A DNA stretch of 64,000 bases from Pedobacter roseus (GTDB lineage: Bacteria; Bacteroidota; Bacteroidia; Sphingobacteriales; Sphingobacteriaceae). Shown in pieces: positions 25,946 to 34,194 of the stretch. The position numbers were made by a program, and so were the translations under genes. The notes under the pieces are model-generated. The model saw nothing but the letters and a program-made list of their open reading frames with translations, ran no database searches and was not told the origin of the DNA. The stretch covers positions 4,340,001 to 4,404,000 of the forward strand of contig NZ_CP060723.1 in assembly GCF_014395225.1 (NCBI RefSeq), in the 5' to 3' direction. Position 1 is the stretch's first letter. Every line of letters starts with the position of its first letter.

Positions 25946-27212
25946 CAGGGTTGTAATTACCGGTTTGGGCGTGTGTGCACCCAATGGCACCACCATTCCT
26001 CAATTTTCGGATGCAATAAAAAATGGGATTTCGGGTATCCGTCACCAGCCTGACCTGGAAGCCTTAAATTTCTCCTGTCAGATTGCAGGCAAACCCGAAC
26101 TGAGCGAAGAAAGGATCAGCAAATACTTTACCCCGCTCGAGCTCCGCAACCTGAACAGCACCGGTATTGTTTATGGTGTAATTGCAGGATTGGATGCCTG
26201 GAAAGATGCAGGTTTAACAATAGAAAATAATGAGGAACCCGATTGGGAAAGTGGATCCATTTTCGGCACCGGAACTTCTGGTATTGATAAATTCAGGTGG
26301 GCTATTAACAAAATTGATGAACTCGAAATCAGGAAACTGGGAAGTTCTGTCGTGATACAAACCATGGCCAGCGGGGTGAGTGCCTTTATAAGTGGCAAAC
26401 TCGGATTGGGCAACCAGGTAAGCACCAATTCATCGGCCTGTGCAACGGGGGCCGAAAGTATTTTACTTGCCTTTGAGAGGATTAAATCCGCGCAGGCCGT
26501 AAGAATGTTAGCAGGCAGTACAAGTGATAGCGGTCCTTATATATGGGGCGGTTTTGATGCCATGAAGGTTTGTACCTTTAAACATAACCACGAACCGGAA
26601 AAAGGCAGCAGACCGATGAGCGCCACAGCAAGTGGTTTTGTACCGGGAAGCGGTGCAGGTGCACTGGTTTTAGAATCGCTGGAAAGTGCACTGGCCAGAA
26701 AAGCCAAAATTTACGGGGAAGTACTGGGTGGCCATATCAATTCGGGCGGTCAGAGGGGCTTAGGAACGATGACTGCACCCAATCCAACCGCAGTTCAGCG
26801 CTGTATACAAGCATCCTTAAAAAATGCGGGCATTAAAGCCCATGAAATTGATGTGATTAACGGTCACCTTACCGCTACTACCAAAGATGCCCTGGAAATA
26901 GAAAACTGGAAAGCAGCATTGCAATTACCTCCGGACCATTTTCCCTACATCAACTCATTAAAAGGCATGATCGGGCATTGTATCGCCGCTTCGGGAAGTA
27001 TAGAATGTGTGGCATCCATACTAGAATTATCTGAAGGTTTTATTTTCCCCAATATCAATTGTGAAGATTTAAATCCTGAAATCTCCAACTTAATCGATGT
27101 AAAAAGCATTCCCCAAACGTTAATCCAACAACCAATTAATATCTTAGCAAAAGCCAGTTTCGGATTTGGCGACATCAACGCATGCGTTATCTTTAAAAAA
27201 TACACCTCATGA
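25938..27212 (+). CDS. Beta-ketoacyl-ACP synthase (KAS II-like)
   Basis: 424 residues. The ketosynthase triad is present: C168 in NSSACATGA, H310 in VINGHLTATTKDALE and H347 in MIGHCIAASGSIE, with the supporting lysine K342. The residue after the first histidine, almost always Gly (HGT), is Leu here (HLT). It begins inside the dehydratase gene and overlaps the ACP gene by four bases. It probably elongates the chain that becomes the PKS starter or a side chain. Confidence 0.92.
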   Translation: MDNRVVITGLGVCAPNGTTIPQFSDAIKNGISGIRHQPDLEALNFSCQIAGKPELSEERISKYFTPLELRNLNSTGIVYGVIAGLDAWKDAGLTIENNEEPDWESGSIFGTGTSGIDKFRWAINKIDELEIRKLGSSVVIQTMASGVSAFISGKLGLGNQVSTNSSACATGAESILLAFERIKSAQAVRMLAGSTSDSGPYIWGGFDAMKVCTFKHNHEPEKGSRPMSATASGFVPGSGAGALVLESLESALARKAKIYGEVLGGHINSGGQRGLGTMTAPNPTAVQRCIQASLKNAGIKAHEIDVINGHLTATTKDALEIENWKAALQLPPDHFPYINSLKGMIGHCIAASGSIECVASILELSEGFIFPNINCEDLNPEISNLIDVKSIPQTLIQQPINILAKASFGFGDINACVIFKKYTS

Positions 27213-27469
27213 ATAAAGAACAGATTATCGAAGCTTTAAAAACCATCGTTCAGCCTTACAGCGAAGAAACATCAGCCCTGGCCCATATCGACGAGAACAC
27301 TGATTTTATTAACGATTTAAAGATAAACTCAGCCAACCTGGTTGATATTATTCTTGATATTGAAGAGAAATTCAATATTGAAATAGACAATGATTCGATG
27401 GCAAAGATGCTGAATGTAAAAGCCACTACTGAAATTATTGAATCAAAATTAGCGGCAAATGCTGGGTAA
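27209..27469 (+). CDS. Acyl carrier protein
   Basis: 86 residues, acidic. The phosphopantetheine attachment region reads NDLKINSANLVDIILDIEEK; S41 takes the place of the Ser in the usual DSL motif, which is NSA here. FNIEIDNDSMAKMLNVKAT matches helices III-IV. Overlaps on both sides tie it to the ketosynthase and the phosphopantetheinyl transferase. It is probably dedicated to this pathway rather than to primary fatty acid synthesis. Confidence 0.9.
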   Translation: MNKEQIIEALKTIVQPYSEETSALAHIDENTDFINDLKINSANLVDIILDIEEKFNIEIDNDSMAKMLNVKATTEIIESKLAANAG

Positions 27470-27914
27470 TGATATTGTTGATTTAGATTTAGCCAAAACC
27501 CAAAGCAACTGGCGGCGTAAAAACTACCTCGATAAGATTTTTACTGATGAAGAACAGTTGCTGATTGCCACCGCAGAGAATACTGATGTGATGGTATGGC
27601 TGTTGTGGAGCATGAAAGAATCGGCTTATAAAATCCATAACCGTAAAACGGGCATCAGAAATTTTGCACCTAAAAGTTTAAAATGTATTATTCATTCAAA
27701 TACTTATGGCGAGGTAAATATTGATGACGATACCTATTTCACCAAAAGTAATATTCAAACAACTTTTGTTCATACCATTGCCTCTCCTGTTTACAACCAC
27801 TTAGAAGAGATTAAAATCTCGATTTTTGAAGCTCCTAATCATATTTTCGATTATAAAAGCACTAAGCCGGGTTGTGTAAGCCATCATGGGAAGTATTTGG
27901 CTTTGGTTTATTAA
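27459..27914 (+). CDS. 4'-phosphopantetheinyl transferase superfamily protein
   Basis: 151 residues. The magnesium-binding motif near the start, MLGNDIVDLDLA, and the second motif, WLLWSMKESAYKI, are both intact. The protein is short but within the AcpS/Sfp-like range seen in such clusters. It overlaps the ACP gene by 11 bases and presumably activates that ACP. It is the last gene of the cluster. Confidence 0.88.
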   Translation: MLGNDIVDLDLAKTQSNWRRKNYLDKIFTDEEQLLIATAENTDVMVWLLWSMKESAYKIHNRKTGIRNFAPKSLKCIIHSNTYGEVNIDDDTYFTKSNIQTTFVHTIASPVYNHLEEIKISIFEAPNHIFDYKSTKPGCVSHHGKYLALVY

Positions 27915-28056
27915 ACGATTAACTACTATACCATACTTAACGTCCCGTTAAAATCTTCTTAAATCTGGGGCATTTTTCTAGGTAATCTATGGGTACGCAC
28001 TAAATAAATAGTATAATCCATTATGGGAGATATTTGGTTTTCGGCTTATTAATTAC

Positions 28057-28103
28057 AGAGTTGACAACTTGCTTGCCACCCTGTTTGTAAAGTTGTCAAC
28101 TCT
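28057..28103 (+). terminator. 14-bp inverted repeat downstream of the PKS cluster
   Basis: Perfect arms AGAGTTGACAACTT and AAGTTGTCAACTCT surround a 19-base spacer, 142 bp after the last cluster gene. A T-rich stretch (TTTTTT) follows 17 bases later, so termination is plausible but not certain. Confidence 0.5.
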
Positions 28104-28187
28104 TCTTATCAACGTTTTTTCCCGCAGATTTAAAAAATGATAAAAAATGCAGATTAAACAGATAAGGGTTTTTAGGTTTGTCTTAAT

Positions 28188-28292
28188 TCATTTCGATCCG
28201 ATAGCTATCGGATGAAGCGCAGTAACGAACTTTCGGGAGTGAAATCTTTGGACTATGTTAAAAGATTTCTCCACTTCGGTCGAAATGACGGC
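28188..28292. repeat. REP-like dispersed repeat, family B copy 3
   Basis: CATTTCGATCCGATAGCTATC on the left is matched by TCGGTCGAAATGACGG on the right. The core reads GAAATCTTTGGACTATG then TTAAAAGATTTCTCC, closely matching 16488-16519. Confidence 0.75.
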
Positions 28293-28452
28293 CCGCCTAT
28301 ATCTTTCATTGCGACCAATATGCATTTTATTAAAGATTAATGACTTTCTCTCTTCAACAATTTTTTAGGTTATCCAACACAATAATATATCCGATTTTCG
28401 AATGGAGGTTAATCAATGAGCAATATTATACTATTTTTTGAGATGATTAATG

Positions 28453-28590
28453 CTATTTAGGTAAATCAATATTTAAACTTTTACCATTCTGATTTCCATC
28501 ATTTCTGCCAATTTTATATGCAACCATCATGGTACTAAAAAGTAGTAAAAACAATATGAACTTGATCCAATTATTTTCCAGTATTTTCAT
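28453..28590 (-). CDS. Small membrane protein, 45 residues
   Basis: From the ATG at 28590 the frame reads MKILENNWIKFILFLLLFST, MMVAYKIGRNDGNQNGKSLN and IDLPK. One hydrophobic helix (about residues 9-25) is followed by a hydrophilic tail. It starts 9 bp after the stop of another tiny membrane ORF (28600-28731), with AAAGAAAT just upstream. Function unknown. Confidence 0.5.
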   Translation of the reverse strand: MKILENNWIKFILFLLLFSTMMVAYKIGRNDGNQNGKSLNIDLPK

Positions 28591-28599
28591 AGTAATATA

Positions 28600-28731
28600 T
28601 TATTTCTTTACTTCTATCTTATGAAGATCAAAATCTGCCGCAATGCTGCGCCCCAAAGATTCGGCTATTTCACCAAAGAGAAGAACCATTAAAACAACGC
28701 TCCAGATTATAGGTAATGTCTTTTTTTCCAC
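28600..28731 (-). CDS. Small membrane protein, 43 residues, GTG start
   Basis: From the GTG at 28731 the frame reads MEKKTLPIIWSVVLMVLLFG, then EIAESLGRSIAADFDLHKIE and VKK. Basic residues precede a hydrophobic helix and an amphipathic, charged C-terminus, as in membrane-associated small subunits. No in-frame ATG lies upstream, so GTG is chosen; the internal ATG would remove half of the helix. It appears to be in a two-gene unit with the ORF at 28453-28590. Confidence 0.5.
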   Translation of the reverse strand: MEKKTLPIIWSVVLMVLLFGEIAESLGRSIAADFDLHKIEVKK

Positions 28732-28930
28732 TGTTGGAATTTTTAAAAAAAAATGGTTGATGAGATCAGTTAATTCACTTTTTTAAAGTAAGCTAATATA
28801 ACGAATAATTGTTTGGTACCACAATTCCGATTTAGGCAGATTTTAACCATATCTTCTTTAAAATTACCCGTTCCATAATCCAGTTTCCACAGTCAAACGT
28901 TTGCTCTGTTTTCTTTACAGAATTATAGAA

Positions 28931-28958
28931 TTGCCTAGCTCAAAAAGCCTTATCTTTG
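28931..28958 (+). promoter_or_regulatory. Bacteroidota-type promoter of pruA
   Basis: TATCTTTG (28951-28958) is a perfect TAnnTTTG -7 box, 22 bp upstream of the pruA start. TTG at 28931-28933, 17 bases further upstream, may be part of the weak -33 box. Confidence 0.65.
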
Positions 28959-28980
28959 CCCAAATCATAAAAAATAAAAT

Positions 28981-30615
28981 ATGCTTAAAGGATTTTTTAA
29001 CGTACCCACTCCGGTAAACGAACCTATATTAAATTATGGCCCAGGCAGTAAAGAACGTGCACTTTTAAAAGAAGCACTTGCCGAGGCACGCGCTCATCAA
29101 CAGGATATTCCGATGTATATTGGCGGCAAACAAGTTCATACCACTAAAAAAGGTAAAGTTGTTCCTCCACATGATCACCAACATATTTTAGCTCAATTTA
29201 GCATTGGCGATAAAACACACATTACACAAGCCATAGATGCAGCTTTAGCGGCAAAACAAGACTGGGAAAACCTGGCCTGGGAACACCGCGCTGCTATTTT
29301 CTTAAAAGCTGCCGATCTGATTGCTGGTAAATACCGTTATAAATTAAACGCCGCGACCATGCTGGGTCAGAGCAAAAATGCTTACCAGGCCGAAATTGAT
29401 GCGGCTTGCGAGCTGATAGATTTCTTACGTTTTAACGTAAGTTATATGGTAGATATTTACAAACAACAACCTCCTGTTTCGCCACGCGGAAGCTGGAACC
29501 GTGTAGAACAACGCCCTTTAGAAGGTTTTGTTTTCGCGCTTACCCCTTTCAACTTTACTGCAATTGCAGCTAATTTACCAGCATCTGCAGCCATGATGGG
29601 TAACGTTGTGGTTTGGAAACCAGCTGATACACAAGTGTATGCTGCCAACCTTTTAATGGAAATTTTCCGCGAAGCGGGTGTACCTGATGGTGTAATCAAT
29701 CTGGTATATGCAGATGGTCCTGAAACTGGTGAAGTTATTTTTAACCACCCTGATTTTGCAGGTATCCACTTTACAGGTTCTACCAAAGTATTCCAGGAAA
29801 TCTGGAAAACCATCGGAACCAATATTCACAAATACAAATCATATCCACGTATTGTGGGCGAAACCGGTGGTAAAGATTTTATCCTGATTCACCCATCTGC
29901 ACAAACAAAAGTAGCTAGTACAGCTATTGTACGTGGTGCATTCGAATACCAGGGACAAAAATGTTCTGCTGCCAGCCGTGTGTACATTGCAGAAAGCCTT
30001 TGGCCAGAAATTAAAGAACAAATGTTAGCCGATCTTGCAACCTTTAAAATGGGTGGAACGGAAGATTTCAGCAACTTCATCAATGCGGTTATTGATGAGC
30101 GTTCTTTTGATAAATTAGCAAAATACATCGATCAGGCTAAAAAAGATAAAGGTGTAGAAATCATCGCTGGTGGTAACTACGATAAATCTAAAGGTTACTT
30201 CATCGAACCAACTATTTTAGTGGTTGATGATCCGAAATATACCACCATGAGCGAAGAGTTGTTCGGTCCTGTTTTAACCGTTTATGTTTACGCCGATAAG
30301 GATTTCGACCAGGTTTTAGAATTGATTGATAACACTTCGCCTTATGCTTTAACCGGTGCTTTAATTGCTCAGGACAGGTATGCGATTGAAAAAGCCAGCC
30401 ATGCTTTGCGTAACTCAGCAGGTAACTTTTACATCAACGATAAATGTACTGGTGCCGTTGTAGGTCAGCAGCCATTTGGTGGTGCAAGAGGTTCGGGTAC
30501 TAACGATAAAGCAGGATCGATGATCAATTTATTGCGTTGGGTTTCTCCACGCACCATTAAAGAGGTTTTCGAATCACCAACTGATTACCGTTACCCATTC
30601 TTAGCAGAAGATTAA
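28981..30615 (+). CDS. pruA: L-glutamate gamma-semialdehyde dehydrogenase (1-pyrroline-5-carboxylate dehydrogenase)
   Basis: 544 residues, matching stand-alone P5C dehydrogenases. Aldehyde dehydrogenase landmarks are clear: VFALTPFNFTAIAANLPASA, GNVVVWKPADTQ, the NAD loop IHFTGSTKVF, the general base in IVGETGGKDF and the nucleophile C328 in YQGQKCSAASRVY. The end reads QQPFGGARGSGTNDKAG. It oxidises glutamate semialdehyde to glutamate in proline catabolism, in the cytoplasm. It is a single-gene unit with its own promoter and terminator. Confidence 0.96.
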   Translation: MLKGFFNVPTPVNEPILNYGPGSKERALLKEALAEARAHQQDIPMYIGGKQVHTTKKGKVVPPHDHQHILAQFSIGDKTHITQAIDAALAAKQDWENLAWEHRAAIFLKAADLIAGKYRYKLNAATMLGQSKNAYQAEIDAACELIDFLRFNVSYMVDIYKQQPPVSPRGSWNRVEQRPLEGFVFALTPFNFTAIAANLPASAAMMGNVVVWKPADTQVYAANLLMEIFREAGVPDGVINLVYADGPETGEVIFNHPDFAGIHFTGSTKVFQEIWKTIGTNIHKYKSYPRIVGETGGKDFILIHPSAQTKVASTAIVRGAFEYQGQKCSAASRVYIAESLWPEIKEQMLADLATFKMGGTEDFSNFINAVIDERSFDKLAKYIDQAKKDKGVEIIAGGNYDKSKGYFIEPTILVVDDPKYTTMSEELFGPVLTVYVYADKDFDQVLELIDNTSPYALTGALIAQDRYAIEKASHALRNSAGNFYINDKCTGAVVGQQPFGGARGSGTNDKAGSMINLLRWVSPRTIKEVFESPTDYRYPFLAED

Positions 30616-30628
30616 TATTTATCATACC

Positions 30629-30659
30629 AAGGCCAGGCAATTATTGTCTGGCCTTTTTT
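30629..30659 (+). terminator. Rho-independent terminator of pruA
   Basis: AAGGCCAG pairs with CTGGCCTT around an inner CAAT/TTG region, and TTTTTT follows. It starts 14 bp after the stop. Confidence 0.93.
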
Positions 30660-30686
30660 ATGCCTAACCGAATAGCCTTTCTAACC

Positions 30687-32195
30687 ATGAACCACAAATT
30701 TTTACTCTCCTTATTTATTTTTTTGGCAAGCTTTAACTTTTATGCATCTGCACAAAAGAAACCAAATGTAATTATTATTTACGCGGATGATTTGGGCTAT
30801 GGCGACCTTAGCTGCTATGGTGCAACAAAAATTAAAACGCCAAATATTGATGCCTTAGCCAAACAGGGTTTAAGGTTTACCAATGGACATTGCACAGCTT
30901 CTACCTGTACGCCTTCGCGTTATTCGTTAATGACAGGCCGATATGCCTGGCGCAAAAAAGGAACTGGCGTTTTACCCGGCGATGCGGCATTGATTGTCCC
31001 AACGGATAACAGTTCGCTCCCGTCAATTTTTCAGCAGGCTGGCTATAAAACCGGTTTGGTTGGTAAATGGCATTTAGGTTTGGGCACTGCGGTAGAAAAA
31101 GACTGGAATAAAGAAGTAAAACCTGGTCCAAAGGAAGTAGGTTTCGATTATTCGTTTATTTTTCCGGCCACTGCCGATAGGGTACCAACCGTTTTTATGG
31201 AAAATCAGCTGGTGGTAGGTTTAGATACAAATGATCCGATCACGGTGGATTATAAAAATCCGGTGGGTACCGATCCAACCGGTAAAGATCATCCTGAACT
31301 GTTAAAAATGCCTGCGGAATTGAATCACGGTCATAACATGACGATTGTAAACGGCATTGGCCGGATTGGTTACATGCAAGGTGGCAAACTCGCCCGCTGG
31401 ACAGATGAGGAACTGCCTTTTACCTTTTTAACCAAAGCCAAAAACTTTATCGAAGACCATAAAGAGCAGCCATTTTTTCTGTACTATGCCTTAACTGAAC
31501 CACACGTACCACGCTTACCAGCCAACATGTTTAAAGGTAAAAGCGAACTCGGCTACCGGGGAGATGTAATTTTACAACTCGATTGGGCCGTTGGCGAAAT
31601 CACTAAACAACTGAAATACCTTGGTCTGGATAAAAACACGATGATTATTTTTAGCAGTGATAACGGTCCGGTGATTATGGATGGCTATGAAGATCAGGGC
31701 GCTGAAAAATTGAACGGACATACACCTGCAGGCCCGTTACGCGGTGGAAAATACAGCATTTTAGAAGGTGGTACCCGCGAACCTTTTATCATTTCGTGGC
31801 CGGCGAAAATAAAACCCGGCGTTTCTGATGCGCTGGTATCGCAGATTGATTTCCTTGCCTCCTTTGCCAGTTTCTTCAACATCGAAAGTAAAAATGCAAT
31901 TGACAGTAAAAATGTATGGAATGCCTTTACCGGAAAAGACCAAAAGGGACGTGATTTTTTTATCGAACAGAGCGGTCAACTGGCCATAGTTAAAGACCAC
32001 TGGAAATACATCAGGCCATCAAAAGGAGAGCCTTACTACAAACTTACCCATACCGATACCGGAAACCTGCCTACTGCACAATTGTATAATTTAAGCGATG
32101 ATATTGGCGAAAAGAATAACCTTGCTTTAAAATATCCTGAAAAAATAAAAGAACTGGAAGCTTTGTTGAGTGCAGAGGAAGCGAAGACGAAATAA
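30687..32195 (+). CDS. Sulfatase (arylsulfatase family S1)
   Basis: 502 residues from the second in-frame ATG; the first, at 30660, lies in the pruA terminator and would precede the signal peptide MNHKFLLSLFIFLASFNFYA-SAQ. The calcium-binding DD pair is in IIYADDLGYGDL, the formylglycine motif is CTPSR starting at C74, and FSSDNGPVIMDGY completes the metal site. It needs a formylglycine-generating enzyme, not seen here. It acts in the periplasm or outside the cell on sulfated sugars. It lies just upstream of the fucose locus but separated from it by a repeat and a minus-strand regulator, so participation in sulfated fucose-glycan use is possible, not shown. Confidence 0.93.
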   Translation: MNHKFLLSLFIFLASFNFYASAQKKPNVIIIYADDLGYGDLSCYGATKIKTPNIDALAKQGLRFTNGHCTASTCTPSRYSLMTGRYAWRKKGTGVLPGDAALIVPTDNSSLPSIFQQAGYKTGLVGKWHLGLGTAVEKDWNKEVKPGPKEVGFDYSFIFPATADRVPTVFMENQLVVGLDTNDPITVDYKNPVGTDPTGKDHPELLKMPAELNHGHNMTIVNGIGRIGYMQGGKLARWTDEELPFTFLTKAKNFIEDHKEQPFFLYYALTEPHVPRLPANMFKGKSELGYRGDVILQLDWAVGEITKQLKYLGLDKNTMIIFSSDNGPVIMDGYEDQGAEKLNGHTPAGPLRGGKYSILEGGTREPFIISWPAKIKPGVSDALVSQIDFLASFASFFNIESKNAIDSKNVWNAFTGKDQKGRDFFIEQSGQLAIVKDHWKYIRPSKGEPYYKLTHTDTGNLPTAQLYNLSDDIGEKNNLALKYPEKIKELEALLSAEEAKTK

Positions 32196-32235
32196 GAGAA
32201 ATGGTATTCAACAGCAATTGATATAGAATAATCGT

Positions 32236-32327
32236 TATTACGAGGAGGCTTTTTCAGCCAACGAAGCAATCTTTCATACCCGCAAGTCTTACACCAAAGA
32301 TTGCTTCGTCGTTCCTCCTCGCAATGA
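32236..32327. repeat. REP-like hairpin repeat (GAAGCAATCTTT type)
   Basis: Inner arms CGAAGCAATCTTT (32260-32272) and AAAGATTGCTTCG (32294-32306) are perfectly complementary over 13 bp. Outer arms TTACGAGGAGG (32236-32246) and CCTCCTCGCAA (32312-32322) pair with one mismatch. The wording (GAGGAGG, GAAGCAATC, GCAATGACGA) is that of a dispersed extragenic repeat common in Bacteroidota. It is placed 3' to both the sulfatase and the convergent regulator gene and may terminate both. Confidence 0.75.
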
Positions 32328-32371
32328 CGACCCCTCTGGAGGAACCTTTGAATAAAGCATAGCCAGAAGTA

Positions 32372-33250
32372 CTAATCCACCACCAACATCCTCTTATACT
32401 CCTTCGGCGTAATACCTTTAGCCAGTTTAAAAAACTTATTAAAGTTAGAAAGGTTGTTAAAACCACAAGCGTAAGCCAGTTCACTGATCTGCTGATCGCT
32501 TTGTGCCATTAATTTACAGGCATGACCAATTCTTACCTCATTTACAAAACTGACAAACGTTTTTTGTGTGCGGTTTTTAAAATAGCGGCAAAAAGCCTGT
32601 TTATTCATGTTCGTCATTTCGGCGGCGGCACTGAGCAAAATCTCCTGATTAAAGTTGTCGAAAACATATTTTAAAATTTTATCCATCCTGTCATTATCCT
32701 TCAATTGGTAATTATTGGTATAACCCGGACTGGTTAAAAATTCATAATCCTTGGTGGAACAGAGCAGGTTCAAAATTTCGAGCAGGCCTATCAGGCGCCC
32801 AACTTCTTCTCCCTCTGACACTACTTTTAACATCAGCTCTTTTAATTGATTTTTAATGGCGTCGCCAAATTTCATCCCCCTTTTGGCCAGTTGAAAAAAG
32901 TTTTTGATCCGCTGGATGTTATCGGGTTCCTTAAAAAGATCAAGGATTTTATCGGGATGTATAAAAACCGAAACGGATCGGGCATGCGACTGCTGATCAA
33001 CACCACTAAAGTATTGGATACTATTATGCCATACGTGGGGTAAATTAGATCCCACCAAAATGAGTTCATCAGAACCGAAATTTTCGATACTATCGCCAAT
33101 CATACGCCGCCCTTCACTTTCTAGCGTATAGGTAAGCTGACATTCTTCATGAAAATGAAACTCTGTAGAAAAATAAGGTGCATCAACAACTTTTAAGCCG
33201 TAGATATCATTTGCCTTGCCATCTAATATTTTTGCAAAAATGGGTTTCAT
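32372..33250 (-). CDS. AraC family regulator of the fucose locus
   Basis: 292 residues from the ATG at 33250 (the open frame begins two codons earlier at a TTG). The N-terminal cupin sensor has FHFHEECQLTYTLESEGRRM and LVGSNLPHVWHN. The C-terminal double helix-turn-helix shows EILLSAAAEMTNMNKQAFCR with YFKNRTQKTFVSFVNEVRI, then QQISELAYACGFNNLSNFNK and ITPKEYKRM. It is divergent from the fucose-glycan operon, with 172 bp between starts, and is its likely activator or repressor. Confidence 0.9.
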   Translation of the reverse strand: MKPIFAKILDGKANDIYGLKVVDAPYFSTEFHFHEECQLTYTLESEGRRMIGDSIENFGSDELILVGSNLPHVWHNSIQYFSGVDQQSHARSVSVFIHPDKILDLFKEPDNIQRIKNFFQLAKRGMKFGDAIKNQLKELMLKVVSEGEEVGRLIGLLEILNLLCSTKDYEFLTSPGYTNNYQLKDNDRMDKILKYVFDNFNQEILLSAAAEMTNMNKQAFCRYFKNRTQKTFVSFVNEVRIGHACKLMAQSDQQISELAYACGFNNLSNFNKFFKLAKGITPKEYKRMLVVD

Positions 33251-33422
33251 ACACAAAATTTATCGTTCATAACCTCACAAAAACAACTGATATTATCTAA
33301 ATAATTGCACAATATATCAAATTAAGCTAATATAACATCAGTATTGGCGAACCTCCTTTCAGTGATTACAGATTTTCATCAATAAATTAGCTGAACATTA
33401 ACCAAATATTAAAAACACAAGC

Positions 33423-34187
33423 ATGCTCGAAAATAAATTTGTCGTACTCACTGGCGGTGGCGACGGTATAGGCTGGGAATGTGCAAAGGCTTATATAAAA
33501 GCAGGTGCCACCGTATGCATCATCGATAAAAATCCCTTATCGGAAGAAAAACAAAATGAACTCATCAACACCAAAAATCTGGTTTTAACCTGCAATTTAA
33601 CCGACGAAGTACAAGTATCAAATGCATTTAATGCCATTATTAAAAAATATGGCCGTATAGATGCCATCCACAATAATGCCGCTGTTGCCCATCCATCAAA
33701 AACATTAGATCAGACCAGCAATACGGAATGGGATTTACTCATGGATGTGAATTTAAAAAGCATCTTATATACCACCCGTTACGGGATAGCACATTTAAAA
33801 AAATCGCAGGGCTGTATTTTAAATACGAGTTCGATGGTAGGCAGCATCGGGCAGGATAACCATGCGGTATATGTGGCTACTAAAGGTGCAATAAATGCGC
33901 TTACTAAAGCCATGGCTTTAGATTATGCCCCGTTTAAGATCAGGGTAAACGCAGTATCACCCGCAGCAATTAATACACCTACACTGCAGGCCTGGAGCGA
34001 GGAACAACCCAACCAGAACGAAATCGAAACCTACCTGAATAAATTACAGCCTTTGGGCAATATGCCGGCCGGAGATGTGATTGCCGACGCCTGCGTTTTT
34101 CTTTTAAGCAATGCAGCACGCTTTATTACCGGAACAGTTTTACCCGTAAGCGGCGGTGCAGAACTGGGCTACAGAACTTTGATATAA
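33423..34187 (+). CDS. Short-chain dehydrogenase/reductase of the L-fucose pathway
   Basis: 254 residues. Classical SDR features are present: the cofactor loop TGGGDGIGWECAKA, NNAA after AIHNNAAVAHPS, the catalytic Ser in LNTSSMVGSIG, YVATK (Tyr and Lys), and the C-terminal FITGTVLPVSGGAELGY. An Asp (CIIDKNP) at the end of strand 2 suggests NAD(H). It is the first gene of the operon, seven bases before L-fuconate dehydratase. Oxidation of L-fucose or of 2-keto-3-deoxy-L-fuconate is inferred from that pairing. Confidence 0.88.
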   Translation: MLENKFVVLTGGGDGIGWECAKAYIKAGATVCIIDKNPLSEEKQNELINTKNLVLTCNLTDEVQVSNAFNAIIKKYGRIDAIHNNAAVAHPSKTLDQTSNTEWDLLMDVNLKSILYTTRYGIAHLKKSQGCILNTSSMVGSIGQDNHAVYVATKGAINALTKAMALDYAPFKIRVNAVSPAAINTPTLQAWSEEQPNQNEIETYLNKLQPLGNMPAGDVIADACVFLLSNAARFITGTVLPVSGGAELGYRTLI

Positions 34188-34194
34188 ATATAAC

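Larger units (their letters stand above)
27915..28452. other. 538-bp intergenic region with a decayed gene end, hairpin and repeat
   Basis: No intact gene is seen. 28011-28052 resembles the last 41 bases of the transferase gene (27874-27914), with HYGRYLVF matching HHGKYLAL, so it may be the remnant of a duplicated copy. AGAGTTGACAACTT (28057-28070) and AAGTTGTCAACTCT (28090-28103) form a perfect 14-bp stem, probably the cluster terminator. A family B repeat occupies 28188-28292. Confidence 0.6.
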
